Of a stretch of DNA of 64,000 nt, positions 9,333 through 18,553 are shown piece by piece; the stretch's first letter is position 1; every line of letters starts with the position of its first letter. Below the pieces are notes generated by a model. The model was not told where the DNA came from, made no database searches, and saw only the letters and a program-made list of their open reading frames with translations. Origin of the DNA: Catellatospora sp. KI3 (GTDB taxonomy: Bacteria > Actinomycetota > Actinomycetes > Mycobacteriales > Micromonosporaceae); NCBI RefSeq assembly GCF_029948125.1, contig NZ_JASAMB010000005.1, forward strand, positions 248,001 to 312,000, written 5' to 3'. The position numbers and the translations under genes are program-made.

Positions 9333-10337
9333 TCAGGCGGCCGGTCGCCAGCCCAGGGCCGGGCCGAGCCGGGTGGCCATGTCGGTGAGGATCTGCACGT
9401 AGTCGTCGTGCCCGAAGGTGAACGGCAGCGCGAACGCCACCTCGTCGACCTCGCGGTACGCGGCGTGCGCGGACAGCCGCTCGGCCAGCTCGTCCGACGT
9501 GCCGACCAGGTCGGGCGCGAACATCATCCGGGCCGGACCCTGCGGGCTCGCGGTACGCGGCAGCCGCTTCGCGGCGTACTCGGCGTAGCGGGCACGCTGA
9601 GCGGCGGTGGCCGAGTCGGTGGGGATGACGACCAGGCCCTGCGACACCCGGGCCGCCTGCCCGGCCGGGTGGGCCTCGCGGAACGCCCGGATGTGGGACA
9701 GCTGGACCTGCTCGAAGTCCTCGGACTCCTCGGCCTTGACCACGCTGCTGGTCAGCAGGTTCATGCCGTGCTCGCCGGCCCACCGGCACGAGCGCAGGCT
9801 GCCGCCGCCGTACCAGATGCGCTCGGCCAGGCCGGGGGAGTGCGGCTGGACCCGGTCGGAGAAGACCTCGATGCCCTCGACGCCCCGGAAGGCGGCGGCG
9901 GGCTCGCCGCGTACCAGCTCCAGCAGGCGCCGGGCCCGGTCGTAGCCGAAGTCCTCGGCGTCGGCGGTGTCCGGGTACAGCGACTGCCGGACGTCGTCGA
10001 AGTGGGCGGGCGGGCCGACGCTGATCCCGGGGTTGAGCCGCCCGCCGGACAGGATGTCGACCGTGGCCAGGTCCTCGGCCAGCCGCAGCGGGTTCTCCCA
10101 GCCCAGCGGCGTGACCGCGGTGCCGAGCTCGATGCGGCTGGTGCGCTGGGTCGCGGCGGCCAGCACCGCCACCGGCGAGGAGATGCCGAACTGCAGGTGC
10201 CGGTGGCGCAGCCAGGCGCTGTCGAAGCCCAGGCGCTCACCCAGCTCGATGATCTCCAAGGTGGACTCGTGCCCGCGCCGCGGCTCGGCCTCGTCGAACA
10301 GGCCGATGGTGAGGAATCCGAGCTTGCGCAGCGGCAC
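9333..10337 (-). CDS. LLM-class (luciferase-like) flavin-dependent oxidoreductase
   Basis: A 334-residue protein starting at GTG 10337. It shows the bacterial luciferase/F420 family pattern: LGFLTIGLFDE at the N-terminus, LGERLGFDSAWLRHRHL, ELGTAVTPLGWENPLRLAEDLATVD and the SGGRLNPGISVG turn. It fits the LLM subgroup that uses FMN or coenzyme F420; which one, and the substrate, cannot be told from sequence. It converges on the phosphatase gene and is followed by no clear terminator. Confidence 0.82.
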   Translation of the reverse strand: MPLRKLGFLTIGLFDEAEPRRGHESTLEIIELGERLGFDSAWLRHRHLQFGISSPVAVLAAATQRTSRIELGTAVTPLGWENPLRLAEDLATVDILSGGRLNPGISVGPPAHFDDVRQSLYPDTADAEDFGYDRARRLLELVRGEPAAAFRGVEGIEVFSDRVQPHSPGLAERIWYGGGSLRSCRWAGEHGMNLLTSSVVKAEESEDFEQVQLSHIRAFREAHPAGQAARVSQGLVVIPTDSATAAQRARYAEYAAKRLPRTASPQGPARMMFAPDLVGTSDELAERLSAHAAYREVDEVAFALPFTFGHDDYVQILTDMATRLGPALGWRPAA

Positions 10338-10382
10338 GGCGTACCCCGATCGTCGGGCAGTGGTGGGGCCGCGCGGACCGGC

Positions 10383-10853
10383 TCACTGCTCCTTGAGGCA
10401 GAACACCACCTGGGTGCCGGCAGCGGGCCGCTCGGTGGAGAAATAGTACTGGCTGTAGGTGGGTGCCTGGGCCTGGCAGGCGGCGTCGGCGCCGGACTCG
10501 TCGGTGAAGTCCTCCTCGATCCGGACCAGCACCCGCATGGTGCCCGGTCCGCAATCAGCGATCTTCATCAAGGGGTGCTCGGCGTCGCCGACATCGCGTA
10601 CGCACTGGTCGGCTCGGATCAGCGCATCGTCGCCGGTGGTGGCGGCGGTGCCGACGGTACTGGCGGTGGGGGTCGGCGCGGCCGCGCTCGCGGTGGCCAC
10701 CGCGGCGGGGGTGTCGTCCGGGCGGGACTCCAACCACTGCACCACGGTGACCACCGAGGCGACGATGCCGGTCACGCCGGCCACGATGGTCAGCCATTTC
10801 ATGGCGCTCTGCCGGCCTTCGCGGCCGCTGGACCCAGCCTCACCGTCTGTCAC
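10383..10853 (-). CDS. Small single-pass membrane protein, LppU-like C-terminal domain
   Basis: GTG 10853 gives 156 residues: a short cytoplasmic tail, one membrane segment starting at MKWLTIVAGVTGIVASVVTV, an Ala/Thr/Pro-rich linker, then a compact domain with three cysteines (DQCVRDV, IADCGPG, DAACQAQ) and a fourth in VVFCLKEQ near the end. Spaced Cys pairs and the final CL motif resemble LppU-type actinobacterial proteins, probably disulfide-bonded outside the membrane. ATG 10802 is an alternative start. Function is unknown. Confidence 0.6.
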   Translation of the reverse strand: MTDGEAGSSGREGRQSAMKWLTIVAGVTGIVASVVTVVQWLESRPDDTPAAVATASAAAPTPTASTVGTAATTGDDALIRADQCVRDVGDAEHPLMKIADCGPGTMRVLVRIEEDFTDESGADAACQAQAPTYSQYYFSTERPAAGTQVVFCLKEQ

Positions 10854-10920
10854 GCGCGCACGGTAGCAAAAGGAGCGTGCCGCGCCACGCCGCCGACCGG
10901 AAGACGACACCGCCGCGGCG

Positions 10921-12138
10921 TCAGCCGATGGTGACGACCTTCGCCCAGTCCGGCGGCGTGTCCGGCACCCGGTCGGGGTCGTCCTCGTCCCACGCGGGCG
11001 CGGTCGAGCGCGGGAACAGCCCGACCACCGTGCGGCACGGCGGCTTGGCGGACGGCCACGGCGTCTGCCCGTCGGTCAGCACCACCACGACGTCGGGGCG
11101 CGGGTTGGTCCGCAGCGCCTGCGCGAACCCCTCCCGCAGATCGGTGCCGCCACCGCCGATCAGCGGAATGCTCTCGGCGCGGCACAGCGGATGCGCCACC
11201 CCCGCCGCCGCGTCGCAGGACAGCACGCTGACCAGGTCGCGGCGGCCGCCCACGGCGCGGGCGATCGCGGCGACCTCCAGCAGCGCGCTGCCCAGCTCGG
11301 CATCGCTCACCGAGCCGGAGGTGTCGATGATGACGCGTACCCGGGGCGGGGTGCGGCGCAGGCTCGGCAGCACCACGCCGGGCAGGCTCGCCGCCCGCCG
11401 CGAGGGCCGCCCCCAGACGTAGTCGTCGCCCGAGCCGACGGCCGACGCCGCCGCGCGGACCGCCGCGCCGAGCAGCTCCCGCCACGGCTGCGGCGGATGG
11501 AACGCCTGCTGCGCCCAGCGCCGCCAGCCCTCCGGCACGTCCCCGCGCCCGGTCATGCCCTGGGCCACCCGGAACCGGACGGCGTCGCGCTCCTGGTCGC
11601 TGAGACCGCACGCGCCGTCCGGGCCGAGGTCCCACTCGCGGTCCCGCCCGTCGGCCCCGCTGCCGCAGTCCAACCAGACCAGACCCTGCGTGTACGGCCC
11701 GAGCCGGAACCGCCCCAGGTACTCCTCCATCAGCAGGTCGGACGGCAGCTGGAGCAGTTCGGGCCGGACCGCGTCGGCGGGCTGAGGCAGGCCGTCGCCG
11801 TACACGTCGTCGTTGATCTCGCAGTCGGCGGCGATGTTCATCCGCAGGCGCTCGCCCGGGCCGGAGAGGTGGTGCCGCGCGGCGTACCGGTCGCCGCGGC
11901 CGTGGTGGTCGCGCAGCAGGTGGGACACCTCGTGCACCCATACCCCGGCCAGCTCCTCCAGCGGCGTCGCCGCCACGAACGCGGGCGAGACGTAGCACCG
12001 CCAGTGCCGGTCCACCGCCATCGTCGGCACCCGGCGCGACTCGACCGGATGCAGCGCGAACAGTGCCGTGGCCAGGTACGGCCGCACCGTCGCCGCGTAC
12101 AGCCGGGCCGCGTACAGCTTCTCGACGTCCATCGTCAC
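10921..12138 (-). CDS. Putative metallopeptidase-like/VWA protein (DUF2201 type), MoxR partner
   Basis: A 405-residue cytoplasmic protein starting at GTG 12138, which overlaps the MoxR gene stop by GTGA. The N-terminal half carries a zincin-like HEVSH motif (H69-H73), as in the DUF2201 N-terminal putative metallopeptidase family. The C-terminal half is a VWA-like domain with a complete MIDAS: DTSGS (D272), GGTDL and LTDGQ. Proteins of this type accompany MoxR ATPases, which are thought to remodel or load metal onto VWA partners. ATG 12132 is an alternative start. Whether the zincin site is proteolytic is not known. Confidence 0.8.
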   Translation of the reverse strand: MTMDVEKLYAARLYAATVRPYLATALFALHPVESRRVPTMAVDRHWRCYVSPAFVAATPLEELAGVWVHEVSHLLRDHHGRGDRYAARHHLSGPGERLRMNIAADCEINDDVYGDGLPQPADAVRPELLQLPSDLLMEEYLGRFRLGPYTQGLVWLDCGSGADGRDREWDLGPDGACGLSDQERDAVRFRVAQGMTGRGDVPEGWRRWAQQAFHPPQPWRELLGAAVRAAASAVGSGDDYVWGRPSRRAASLPGVVLPSLRRTPPRVRVIIDTSGSVSDAELGSALLEVAAIARAVGGRRDLVSVLSCDAAAGVAHPLCRAESIPLIGGGGTDLREGFAQALRTNPRPDVVVVLTDGQTPWPSAKPPCRTVVGLFPRSTAPAWDEDDPDRVPDTPPDWAKVVTIG

Positions 12139-13415
12139 CGGCGCGCCCCGGCCAGCCCGACCGCCCGGTCCGCCCGCTTGGCCACGGCCACCGCCCCGGC
12201 CAGCCGATCGATCGCGGCCGGCACGTCCCAGCCGTCCTGCCGCAGCGCGGCCAGCGTCGTCGCGGGCACCACCACCAGGTCCGGCGCACCGGTCTCCAGG
12301 GCCAGCACCAGCAGCGCCCAGGCCGCGTCCCAGCGGGACCGGTCGGGGCGGGCGCGGACCGCCGCGACCACCCCGTCGAGCACCGCCTGGCGCAGGTCGC
12401 CCCGGTCGGGCAGCACCGCCGAGCCCGGATCGGCCAGCAGCGCCTCCGGGTCGGGCAGGTCCAGCCGGTCCAGGCTCGCCAGCAGCTCCAGCCCCGGCCC
12501 GTCGCCGACGGTCCCCCGGACCAGCAGGGACAGCACCTCGCGGGAGGTGTCCGCGGCGGAGGCGAAGGCGATCAGCCGCAGCGCCATGTCCCAGCTGCGC
12601 GGTGACGGCCACGGACCGCCGCGCTGGGTCTCGCCGGCGGGCAGCTTGTGTACCAGCCCCGGTCGGGTGGTCAGCAGCCCGCACACCGCGCGGCGCGCGT
12701 ACGCCACCGCCGCGGGCAGCCGCGCCGGGTCGAGCCGGGGCAGCGACGCCCGGGGCCAGACGCCGCCGAGGCCGCGTACCACCACCTCGTGGTCGTGCGT
12801 CCACTGCAGATGGACGAAGCGGTTGGCCAGCGGCGCGCTCAGCTCCCAGCCGTCGGCGGCCGAGGAGCGCGGGTTGGCGGCGGCGACGATCCGCACCCCC
12901 GGCGGCAGCTCCAGCGCCCCGACCCGCCGCTCCAGCACCAGCCGCAGCAGCGCCGCCTGGACCGCCGGGGGCGCGGTCGACAGCTCGTCGAGGAACAGCA
13001 GGCCGCGCCCGGCCCGGACCAGGCGCACCGCCCAGTCCGGCGGGGCCATCGGCACGCCCTGCACCGCCGGGTCGTCGCCGACGATCGGCAGGCCGGAGAA
13101 GTCGGTCGGCTCGTGCACGCTGGCGATCACCGTGGTCAGCGGCAGGTCCAGCACCGCGGCGAGCTGGTTCAGGGCAGCGGTCTTGCCGATGCCCGGCTCA
13201 CCCCACAGCAGCACCGGCAGGTCGGCGGCGACGGCCAGCATCAGCGCCTCCAGCTGCGGGTCGGGCCGCAGCTCGGTGGTGGTGTCGCCGAGCAGGGCGA
13301 GCAGGTCGGCGGCGACGTCGAGCCGCCGCGCCGGGACGGACTGCCGCGCATCCCCGGTCGCGGGCTGCGGCGCGGGCTCGGCGGTGGTCGGAAGGTCCAG
13401 GACAGAGAAAGACAT
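12135..13415 (-). CDS. MoxR-family AAA+ ATPase
   Basis: A 426-residue ATPase. Walker A is GEPGIGKT (72-79), Walker B LLFLDEL with D143-E144, followed by sensor-1 region AAANP and an arginine-finger region (LANRFVHL). This order is typical for MoxR/RavA-like chaperone ATPases. It is translationally coupled to the metallopeptidase/VWA gene downstream and lies 72 bases after the unknown 461-residue protein, so the three probably work together. Confidence 0.85.
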   Translation of the reverse strand: MSFSVLDLPTTAEPAPQPATGDARQSVPARRLDVAADLLALLGDTTTELRPDPQLEALMLAVAADLPVLLWGEPGIGKTAALNQLAAVLDLPLTTVIASVHEPTDFSGLPIVGDDPAVQGVPMAPPDWAVRLVRAGRGLLFLDELSTAPPAVQAALLRLVLERRVGALELPPGVRIVAAANPRSSAADGWELSAPLANRFVHLQWTHDHEVVVRGLGGVWPRASLPRLDPARLPAAVAYARRAVCGLLTTRPGLVHKLPAGETQRGGPWPSPRSWDMALRLIAFASAADTSREVLSLLVRGTVGDGPGLELLASLDRLDLPDPEALLADPGSAVLPDRGDLRQAVLDGVVAAVRARPDRSRWDAAWALLVLALETGAPDLVVVPATTLAALRQDGWDVPAAIDRLAGAVAVAKRADRAVGLAGARR

Positions 13416-13487
13416 GTGGCATCACCAGACAGGTCAGCGGCCGCGTCGCGGCCGAAGGATGGAGGAACGAACGCGTCGGTACGCGGA

Positions 13488-14873
13488 TCAGCGGTGGTGG
13501 CGGGCCAGGCGCGGGCGGTTCAGGTCGGCGCCGCGACGCTTGCGGTCGGGCTCCCGGGTCGGACCCCGACCGGTGAGCCCGGCCCGGTAGGCGCCGTGGA
13601 CGACCTGCCGCTGTGCCGCCCGCTCCAGCTCCTCGCGCAGCGAGCCGGCGCGTAGCAGCACGTCCGCGCCGAGCAGCGCCTCGACGGCGGCCAGGGCACC
13701 GGCGGTGTCGCCGTGGTCGAGGCGGGCCTGGACGTCGGGCAGGCACTCCGGGCTGCGGTGTGCCAGATCGATCGCCCGCAGGCAGGCCAGCGGGGTGCCG
13801 CCCAGCTCGGCCAGCAGCCCCTCGCGCCGCAGCTCGTCCGGGTCGTGGTCCAGCGCGACCAGCACGCCGTCCACGATCCCGATCCGGTGCTCGGCACCCC
13901 TGCACTCGACCACGCGCACCCCCGTGCCCGCGTTGTCGGTCCAGGCGTCCCCGGCGGCCCGGTGGTCCGGCGCCAGCGCCGCGGCGACGAGCGGATGCAG
14001 CCGGTCGGGCGGGACGGCGCCGGCCCGCAGCAGCTCCAGGTCGGGCAGGACCCAGGTCGCGGCGTACGGCAGGACCGGGCGGGCCGGGTCGTCCCGTTTC
14101 GCGGGCGGGACCGCCGATACGCGGACCTGCTCGGCGGCGTCCAGGTCGAGGGCCAGCCGCCGCCGTCCGTGCAGGCGCACCGTGACGGTGCCGCCTGCCC
14201 GCCCCTCGGCCCGCAGCAGCAGCGCGGCCTCGGCCGCCCACCGGTCCGTGGCGCAGCCCCCGTCCGGCGGCACCAGGTCGGGTGGCACCGGACCGGGTGG
14301 CGGCACCGGGCCGGTCGTGGCCGACGGCTGGGCGCCGGACCGTTCCCGCAGCTCGCCGGCGTGGCGGACGTCCCACAGGTGCCGGTGCAGGTCGAGCCGG
14401 AACCGGCGGTCCGGATGCGGATGCGGATGGGGGTGCGGCAGGTCGGCGGGGCGGGACTCGTCCCACAGGGCCAGGCTGATCCGCTGCCCCGCGTCGGCCC
14501 ACGCCGGTGCGGTGCGCGCCACCAGGTGAACCGAGCTGCCTGGTCCGCTGAGGTGGTAGCGCGCCAGGGAGATGGTCAGACCGGGCCGTAGCAGGCCGTC
14601 CGGCGCCACCCGCGGCAGGTGCCAGCGCAGCAGGTCAGGTGCGAGATGCCGCAGTTCGGTGCGGAGATCGGCGGCGAATCCGCGGCCGTGGACGCGGGCC
14701 ACCGCCCGCAGATTCAGATCGGCGTCGACGCGCGCCGCTGCGCACGCCCCGGCCCAGTCGCCCGCGACACGGCGGGCGGTCGCGGTCCGGATCATCGAGG
14801 GCGGCACGGCGAATTCGCGTACGTGCTGCCAGAAGAGGAGACGGGATTCCCTGTTCGCAACAGTCGAGCGCAT
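13488..14873 (-). CDS. Protein of unknown function encoded with MoxR and VWA genes
   Basis: A 461-residue soluble protein starting at ATG 14873, chosen because AGGTGAG lies at the right distance; GTG 14879 is an alternative. I do not recognise the family. There is no signal peptide or membrane segment. Visible features are an N-terminal region with WQHVREFAVPPSMI, a His-Pro run (PHPHPHPHP, about residue 150), a Pro-rich linker (about 175-190) and helical C-terminal repeats rich in Leu, Ala and Glu. Its place as first gene of the MoxR-VWA unit suggests it is the substrate, adaptor or effector of that pair. Confidence 0.65.
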   Translation of the reverse strand: MRSTVANRESRLLFWQHVREFAVPPSMIRTATARRVAGDWAGACAAARVDADLNLRAVARVHGRGFAADLRTELRHLAPDLLRWHLPRVAPDGLLRPGLTISLARYHLSGPGSSVHLVARTAPAWADAGQRISLALWDESRPADLPHPHPHPHPDRRFRLDLHRHLWDVRHAGELRERSGAQPSATTGPVPPPGPVPPDLVPPDGGCATDRWAAEAALLLRAEGRAGGTVTVRLHGRRRLALDLDAAEQVRVSAVPPAKRDDPARPVLPYAATWVLPDLELLRAGAVPPDRLHPLVAAALAPDHRAAGDAWTDNAGTGVRVVECRGAEHRIGIVDGVLVALDHDPDELRREGLLAELGGTPLACLRAIDLAHRSPECLPDVQARLDHGDTAGALAAVEALLGADVLLRAGSLREELERAAQRQVVHGAYRAGLTGRGPTREPDRKRRGADLNRPRLARHHR

Positions 14874-14971
14874 CAGCACTCACCTTTTGCGGACGGGACC
14901 TCCGTTCCATTCAGGAAGGTAGTCATCGCGGGCAGCCTAACCCATCACGTCGCCGCTGTCAGGTGGGATGC

Positions 14972-15619
14972 TCAGTCGGCCAGGCGGCGGACCTTCAGGG
15001 TGCTGTCGCTGCGGGTGCCCGGCTGGCCCTCCGGCCCGGTCGCCGCGAACTCGTACGCCTCCTTGACCAGCACCTCCCACTCGCGGTCGGGCAGCGCGAG
15101 CGCCGCCAGCACCTCGTCCGGTCCGGGGAACTCGACGTTCTCGTGCTGCCCCACGTGCCAAGACGGGAAGGTCCGGTGCCCGACGACCAGCAGCACCCCG
15201 CCCGGCACCACCGCCGCCGACGCCGTGCGCAGCACCGCCCGCCAGGGCAGCGGGCCGCGCGAGTGCAGGAAGCAGGCGCTGACCAGGTCGTACCGGCCGT
15301 CGGGGAAGGCGGTGGCGAGGTCGTGGCGCTGCCAGTCGATGTGGTCGCCGAGGCCGGCCACGGCGGCGTGCGAGGCGCCGCGCCGCAGCGCGGTGGGGGA
15401 GACGTCGACGGCGGTGACGCGCCAGCCGTGGGCGGCGAGCCAGATCGCGTCGGCGCCTTCCCCGCAGCCGAGGTCGAGGGCCGCGCCGGGGGTCAGGCCC
15501 GCCGCCTCGCGTACCAGCGCGGCGTTGGGCTTACCGCTCCACACCTGGTCGCTGCCCCGGTAGCGGTCCTCCCAGAACTGCTCGTCGGTCGGCGGCACTG
15601 CGGCGTGGTCGTGGGACAT
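14972..15619 (-). CDS. Class I SAM-dependent methyltransferase
   Basis: A 215-residue protein starting at ATG 15619 behind AGGAG. Motif I is LDLGCGEGADA (about 48-58) followed by the acidic VTAVDVSP, as in TehB/thiopurine-type methyltransferases; the N-terminal FWEDRYRGSDQVWSGKPN is typical of that subgroup. The substrate is not predictable. An ORF reading back to 15673 lacks a ribosome site. Confidence 0.85.
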   Translation of the reverse strand: MSHDHAAVPPTDEQFWEDRYRGSDQVWSGKPNAALVREAAGLTPGAALDLGCGEGADAIWLAAHGWRVTAVDVSPTALRRGASHAAVAGLGDHIDWQRHDLATAFPDGRYDLVSACFLHSRGPLPWRAVLRTASAAVVPGGVLLVVGHRTFPSWHVGQHENVEFPGPDEVLAALALPDREWEVLVKEAYEFAATGPEGQPGTRSDSTLKVRRLAD

Positions 15620-15686
15620 GGGCGCTCCTGTCGTCGTACCCACATGATCCACCAGTGGACCTGCGGCCCGCACGCAGGCCGCCCGA

Positions 15687-16220
15687 TCAGGCCGCGGTCA
15701 GATCGATCCAGTATCGCCTGGTGTGGCCCAGTTCCGTGTCGCGGACGTCCTCCAGCACGCCGCCGTTGCGCTCGATGGTGCGCGCCGACGCGGTGTTGGT
15801 GTCGTCGCAGGTCACCAGCGCCCGGTCGAGGCCGCGCACGCGGGCGTGCCCGAGCACCTCGCGCAGCGCCCAGGTGGCCAGGCCGCGCCTGCGGGCCGCC
15901 GGGCGGATGCCGTAGCCGATGTGGCCGCCGGCGTTCAGCAGGAAGTCGTTGAGCCGGTGCCGCAGCGAGATCGACCCGACGATCTCGTCCCCGTCGGCGA
16001 TCCACCAGTACGTCGCGTGGACCAGGCCCTCCGTCAGCGGGATCGACTCGTCTGCCATGCGGTTCATCCGGTCGACGTACACGGTGAAACCGGCCAGGGT
16101 GTCGACGTCCTCGTCCTTGCGCAGGCCGCTGCCGTGCTGGACGGCGTCGCGGCCGTAGTCGTCGCGGCAGTCGAGCCAGGCGCGGTGCCGGGCGACATCG
16201 GGTCTGAGCAGCTCAGGCAT
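15687..16220 (-). CDS. GNAT-family N-acetyltransferase
   Basis: A 177-residue protein. The acetyl-CoA-binding loop is visible as IRPAARRRGLATWALREVL (about 105-123), and the C-terminal strand TASARTIERNGG is the usual RimJ/RimL-like end. The start ATG 16220 is preceded by a leaderless promoter hexamer. The acceptor substrate is unknown. Confidence 0.85.
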   Translation of the reverse strand: MPELLRPDVARHRAWLDCRDDYGRDAVQHGSGLRKDEDVDTLAGFTVYVDRMNRMADESIPLTEGLVHATYWWIADGDEIVGSISLRHRLNDFLLNAGGHIGYGIRPAARRRGLATWALREVLGHARVRGLDRALVTCDDTNTASARTIERNGGVLEDVRDTELGHTRRYWIDLTAA

Positions 16221-16227
16221 GGCGGTC

Positions 16228-16233
16228 AGCGTA
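16228..16233 (-). promoter_or_regulatory. -10 element of a leaderless promoter
   Basis: On the reverse strand TACGCT lies 7 bases before ATG 16220. Confidence 0.45.
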
Positions 16234-16335
16234 GGCGCCGACGACTGGTCGGGGCGACCGATTTCGCGCGTCCGCGATGCCGCCGCCCCGCCCCGCCCGC
16301 CCCGCGCGATGCCGCCGCGCTCCGCCCGCCCCTGG

Positions 16336-16420
16336 CCGCCTTGAAATCGACGCTGGCCTATCTAGTGGACAGGTTTCGGCGAGTGGTCTTCTGGATAGGC
16401 CAGCGTCAATCTTAAGGCGG
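16336..16420. repeat. Long inverted repeat, 27-nt arms, 31-nt loop
   Basis: Arms at 16336-16362 and 16394-16420 match at 24 of 27 positions; the inner 14 bases (GACGCTGGCCTATC) are perfect. The element lies between divergent genes and is far too long and spaced for a simple operator. It may be a dispersed repeat unit or a MITE-like element. Confidence 0.85.
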
Positions 16421-16492
16421 GGCGGGCGGGTGGCGGCGCAGACGGTTCTGAGCAGGACATTCCTACGATGTGAGATTTAATAGTAAGTATTC

Positions 16493-16539
16493 TTGACTGT
16501 TAACCATCGACTCGGGACGATCTGAAAACCGCTCGTCCC
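16493..16539 (+). promoter_or_regulatory. Possible promoter and leader hairpin of the chitinase gene
   Basis: TTGACT (16493-16498) is followed after 17 bases by GACGAT (16516-16521), a weak -35/-10 pair in an A+T-rich stretch. GGGACGA (16514-16520) can pair with TCGTCCC (16533-16539), an inverted repeat that overlaps the presumed start region and might be an operator. No DasR consensus is visible. Confidence 0.3.
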
Positions 16540-16576
16540 AGGAATGCTCCTCCCCCCGATCCAGATCGGAGCAGCG

Positions 16577-18496
16577 ATGTCCAGACTGCGAATGTCCGTC
16601 GCAGCCGCCATGTCCGCCCTCGTCGCCACCGTCGCGGCCGTCGCCCTGGCCGCCCCGGCCGGTGCGGCCGAACTGATCTCCAACGGCGGCTTCGAGTCGG
16701 GCAGCCTGTCCCCGTGGACCTGCTCCGCCGGCACCGGCAGCGTCGTGTCCACCCCCGTCCGCACCGGCACCAAGGCGCTGCAGGGCGCCGCGTCCAGCAC
16801 CGACCACGCCAACTGCACGCAGAACGTGGCCACCGTGTCGGGCACCTCCTACACGCTGACCGCCTGGGTGCGCGGCAACTACGTCTACCTCGGCGTCACC
16901 GGCGGCGCGTCCACCTGGACCCCCAGCGCCGCCAACTGGACCCAGCTGACGGTCACCTTCACCGCCAGCAGCGCCTCCACCCAGGTCTACCTGCACGGCT
17001 GGTACGCGCAGGGCTCCTACTACGCCGACGACGTGTCGCTGCAGGGCCAGGGCGGCACCGCCGTCCCGGGCGTGCCGGGCACCCCGGCGGCGGGCACGGT
17101 CACCAACAGCTCGATCGCGCTGTCCTGGGCCGCCTCCAGCGGCACCGTCAGCGGCTACCGGGTGTACGAGGGCAGCACCGTCGTCTCCTCGTCGACCGGC
17201 ACCTCGGCCACGATCAGCGGCCTGGCCACGTGCAGCACGCACACGTACTCGGTGGCGGCGTACAACAGCGCGGGCGAGTCGGCCCGCTCCGGCAGCGTCA
17301 CCGTCACCACGACCGGCTGCACCACCGGCGTGCCCGGCCCGCCCACCAACCTGCGCGTCACCGGCAGCACCGACACCTCGCTGTCCATCGCCTGGAACGC
17401 GGGCACCGGCACGATCACCGGCTACCGCGTCTACGAGGGCAGCACGCTGCGCACCACCACCACTTCGCTGGCGGCGACGCTGTCGGGCCTGGGTACCTGC
17501 TCCAGCCACACCTACACGGTCAAGGCCTACAACGGCACCGGCGAGTCGACCGGCGCCACGCTGACCGCCACCACCACCGGCTGCACCACCGGCACCCTGC
17601 CCAAGCACCTGCTCACCGGGTACTGGCAGAACTTCACCAACGGGGCGACGCCGCTGCGGCTGTCGTCGGTGCCGACCACGTACGACATCGTGGCCGTCGC
17701 CTTCGCCGAGGCGAACGCGAGCACCCAGGGCGCGGTGACGTTCAGCGTCGACCCCGGACTGTCCTCGGCGCTGGGCGGCTACACCAACGCCCAGTTCACC
17801 AGTGACATCTCCACCCTGCACTCGCGCAACCAGAAGGTGATCCTGTCGGTCGGCGGCGAGAAGGGCACCGTGTCGGTGGCCAGCTCGACCGCGGCGACGA
17901 ACTTCGCCAACAGCCTCTACACCCTGATCACCACGTACGGGTTCGACGGCGTCGACATCGACCTGGAGAACGGCCTCAACGCCACGTACATGGAGCAGGC
18001 GCTGCGCAACCTGCGTTCGCGGGTCGGCTCGGGCCTCATCATCACGATGGCGCCGCAGACGATCGACATGCAGTCCACCGGGTCGAGCTACTTCGCGCTC
18101 GCCCTGGCCATCAAGGACATCCTGACGATCGTGCACACCCAGTTCTACAACTCGGGCAGCATGCTCGGCTGCGACCAGCAGTTCGCGTACTCCCAGGGCA
18201 CGGTCAACTTCATGACCGCCCTGGCCTGCATCCAGCTGCAGAGCGCGCTGCGGCCCGACCAGATCGCCCTCGGCCTGCCCGCCACCACGCAGGCGGCCGG
18301 CGGCGGCTACGTCAGCCCGAGCGTGGTCAACAACGCCCTGTCCTGCCTGGCCGCCCGGACCAACTGCGGCAGCTTCGTGCCGCCGACGGCCTGGCCGAGC
18401 ATCCGCGGCGCGATGACCTGGTCCATCAACTGGGACGCCAGCAACGGGTACGCGTTCGCGAACTCGGTGCACAACCACCTGGTCGGCATGCCCTGA
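16577..18496 (+). CDS. Secreted GH18 chitinase with CBM and two fibronectin-III domains
   Basis: A 639-residue exported enzyme that should hydrolyse chitin. ATG 16577 with GGAGC upstream gives a clean Sec signal peptide ending near AAPAGAAE. Then follow a CenC-like carbohydrate-binding module (about 32-160, ELISNGGFESGSLSPW), two fibronectin type III domains (about 170-252 and 258-338; the GYRVYEGST strand is nearly identical in both), and a family 18 catalytic domain (about 345-639). The catalytic signature DGVDIDLE is at 457-464 with E464 as acid/base. ATG 16544 is an in-frame earlier start but would spoil the signal peptide. A strong hairpin follows the stop. Confidence 0.93.
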   Translation: MSRLRMSVAAAMSALVATVAAVALAAPAGAAELISNGGFESGSLSPWTCSAGTGSVVSTPVRTGTKALQGAASSTDHANCTQNVATVSGTSYTLTAWVRGNYVYLGVTGGASTWTPSAANWTQLTVTFTASSASTQVYLHGWYAQGSYYADDVSLQGQGGTAVPGVPGTPAAGTVTNSSIALSWAASSGTVSGYRVYEGSTVVSSSTGTSATISGLATCSTHTYSVAAYNSAGESARSGSVTVTTTGCTTGVPGPPTNLRVTGSTDTSLSIAWNAGTGTITGYRVYEGSTLRTTTTSLAATLSGLGTCSSHTYTVKAYNGTGESTGATLTATTTGCTTGTLPKHLLTGYWQNFTNGATPLRLSSVPTTYDIVAVAFAEANASTQGAVTFSVDPGLSSALGGYTNAQFTSDISTLHSRNQKVILSVGGEKGTVSVASSTAATNFANSLYTLITTYGFDGVDIDLENGLNATYMEQALRNLRSRVGSGLIITMAPQTIDMQSTGSSYFALALAIKDILTIVHTQFYNSGSMLGCDQQFAYSQGTVNFMTALACIQLQSALRPDQIALGLPATTQAAGGGYVSPSVVNNALSCLAARTNCGSFVPPTAWPSIRGAMTWSINWDASNGYAFANSVHNHLVGMP

Positions 18497-18510
18497 CCCG
18501 GTGACCCGGA

Positions 18511-18543
18511 CGAGCGGCGGCCCGCGGTGCGGGCCGCCGCTCG
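18511..18543. terminator. Bidirectional terminator hairpin
   Basis: Perfect 15-base arms (CGAGCGGCGGCCCGC and complement) with a 3-base loop, 15 bases after the chitinase stop and 11 bases before the stop of the convergent gene. No T-run, as usual in actinomycetes. Confidence 0.8.
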
Positions 18544-18553
18544 GCGTATCGGC

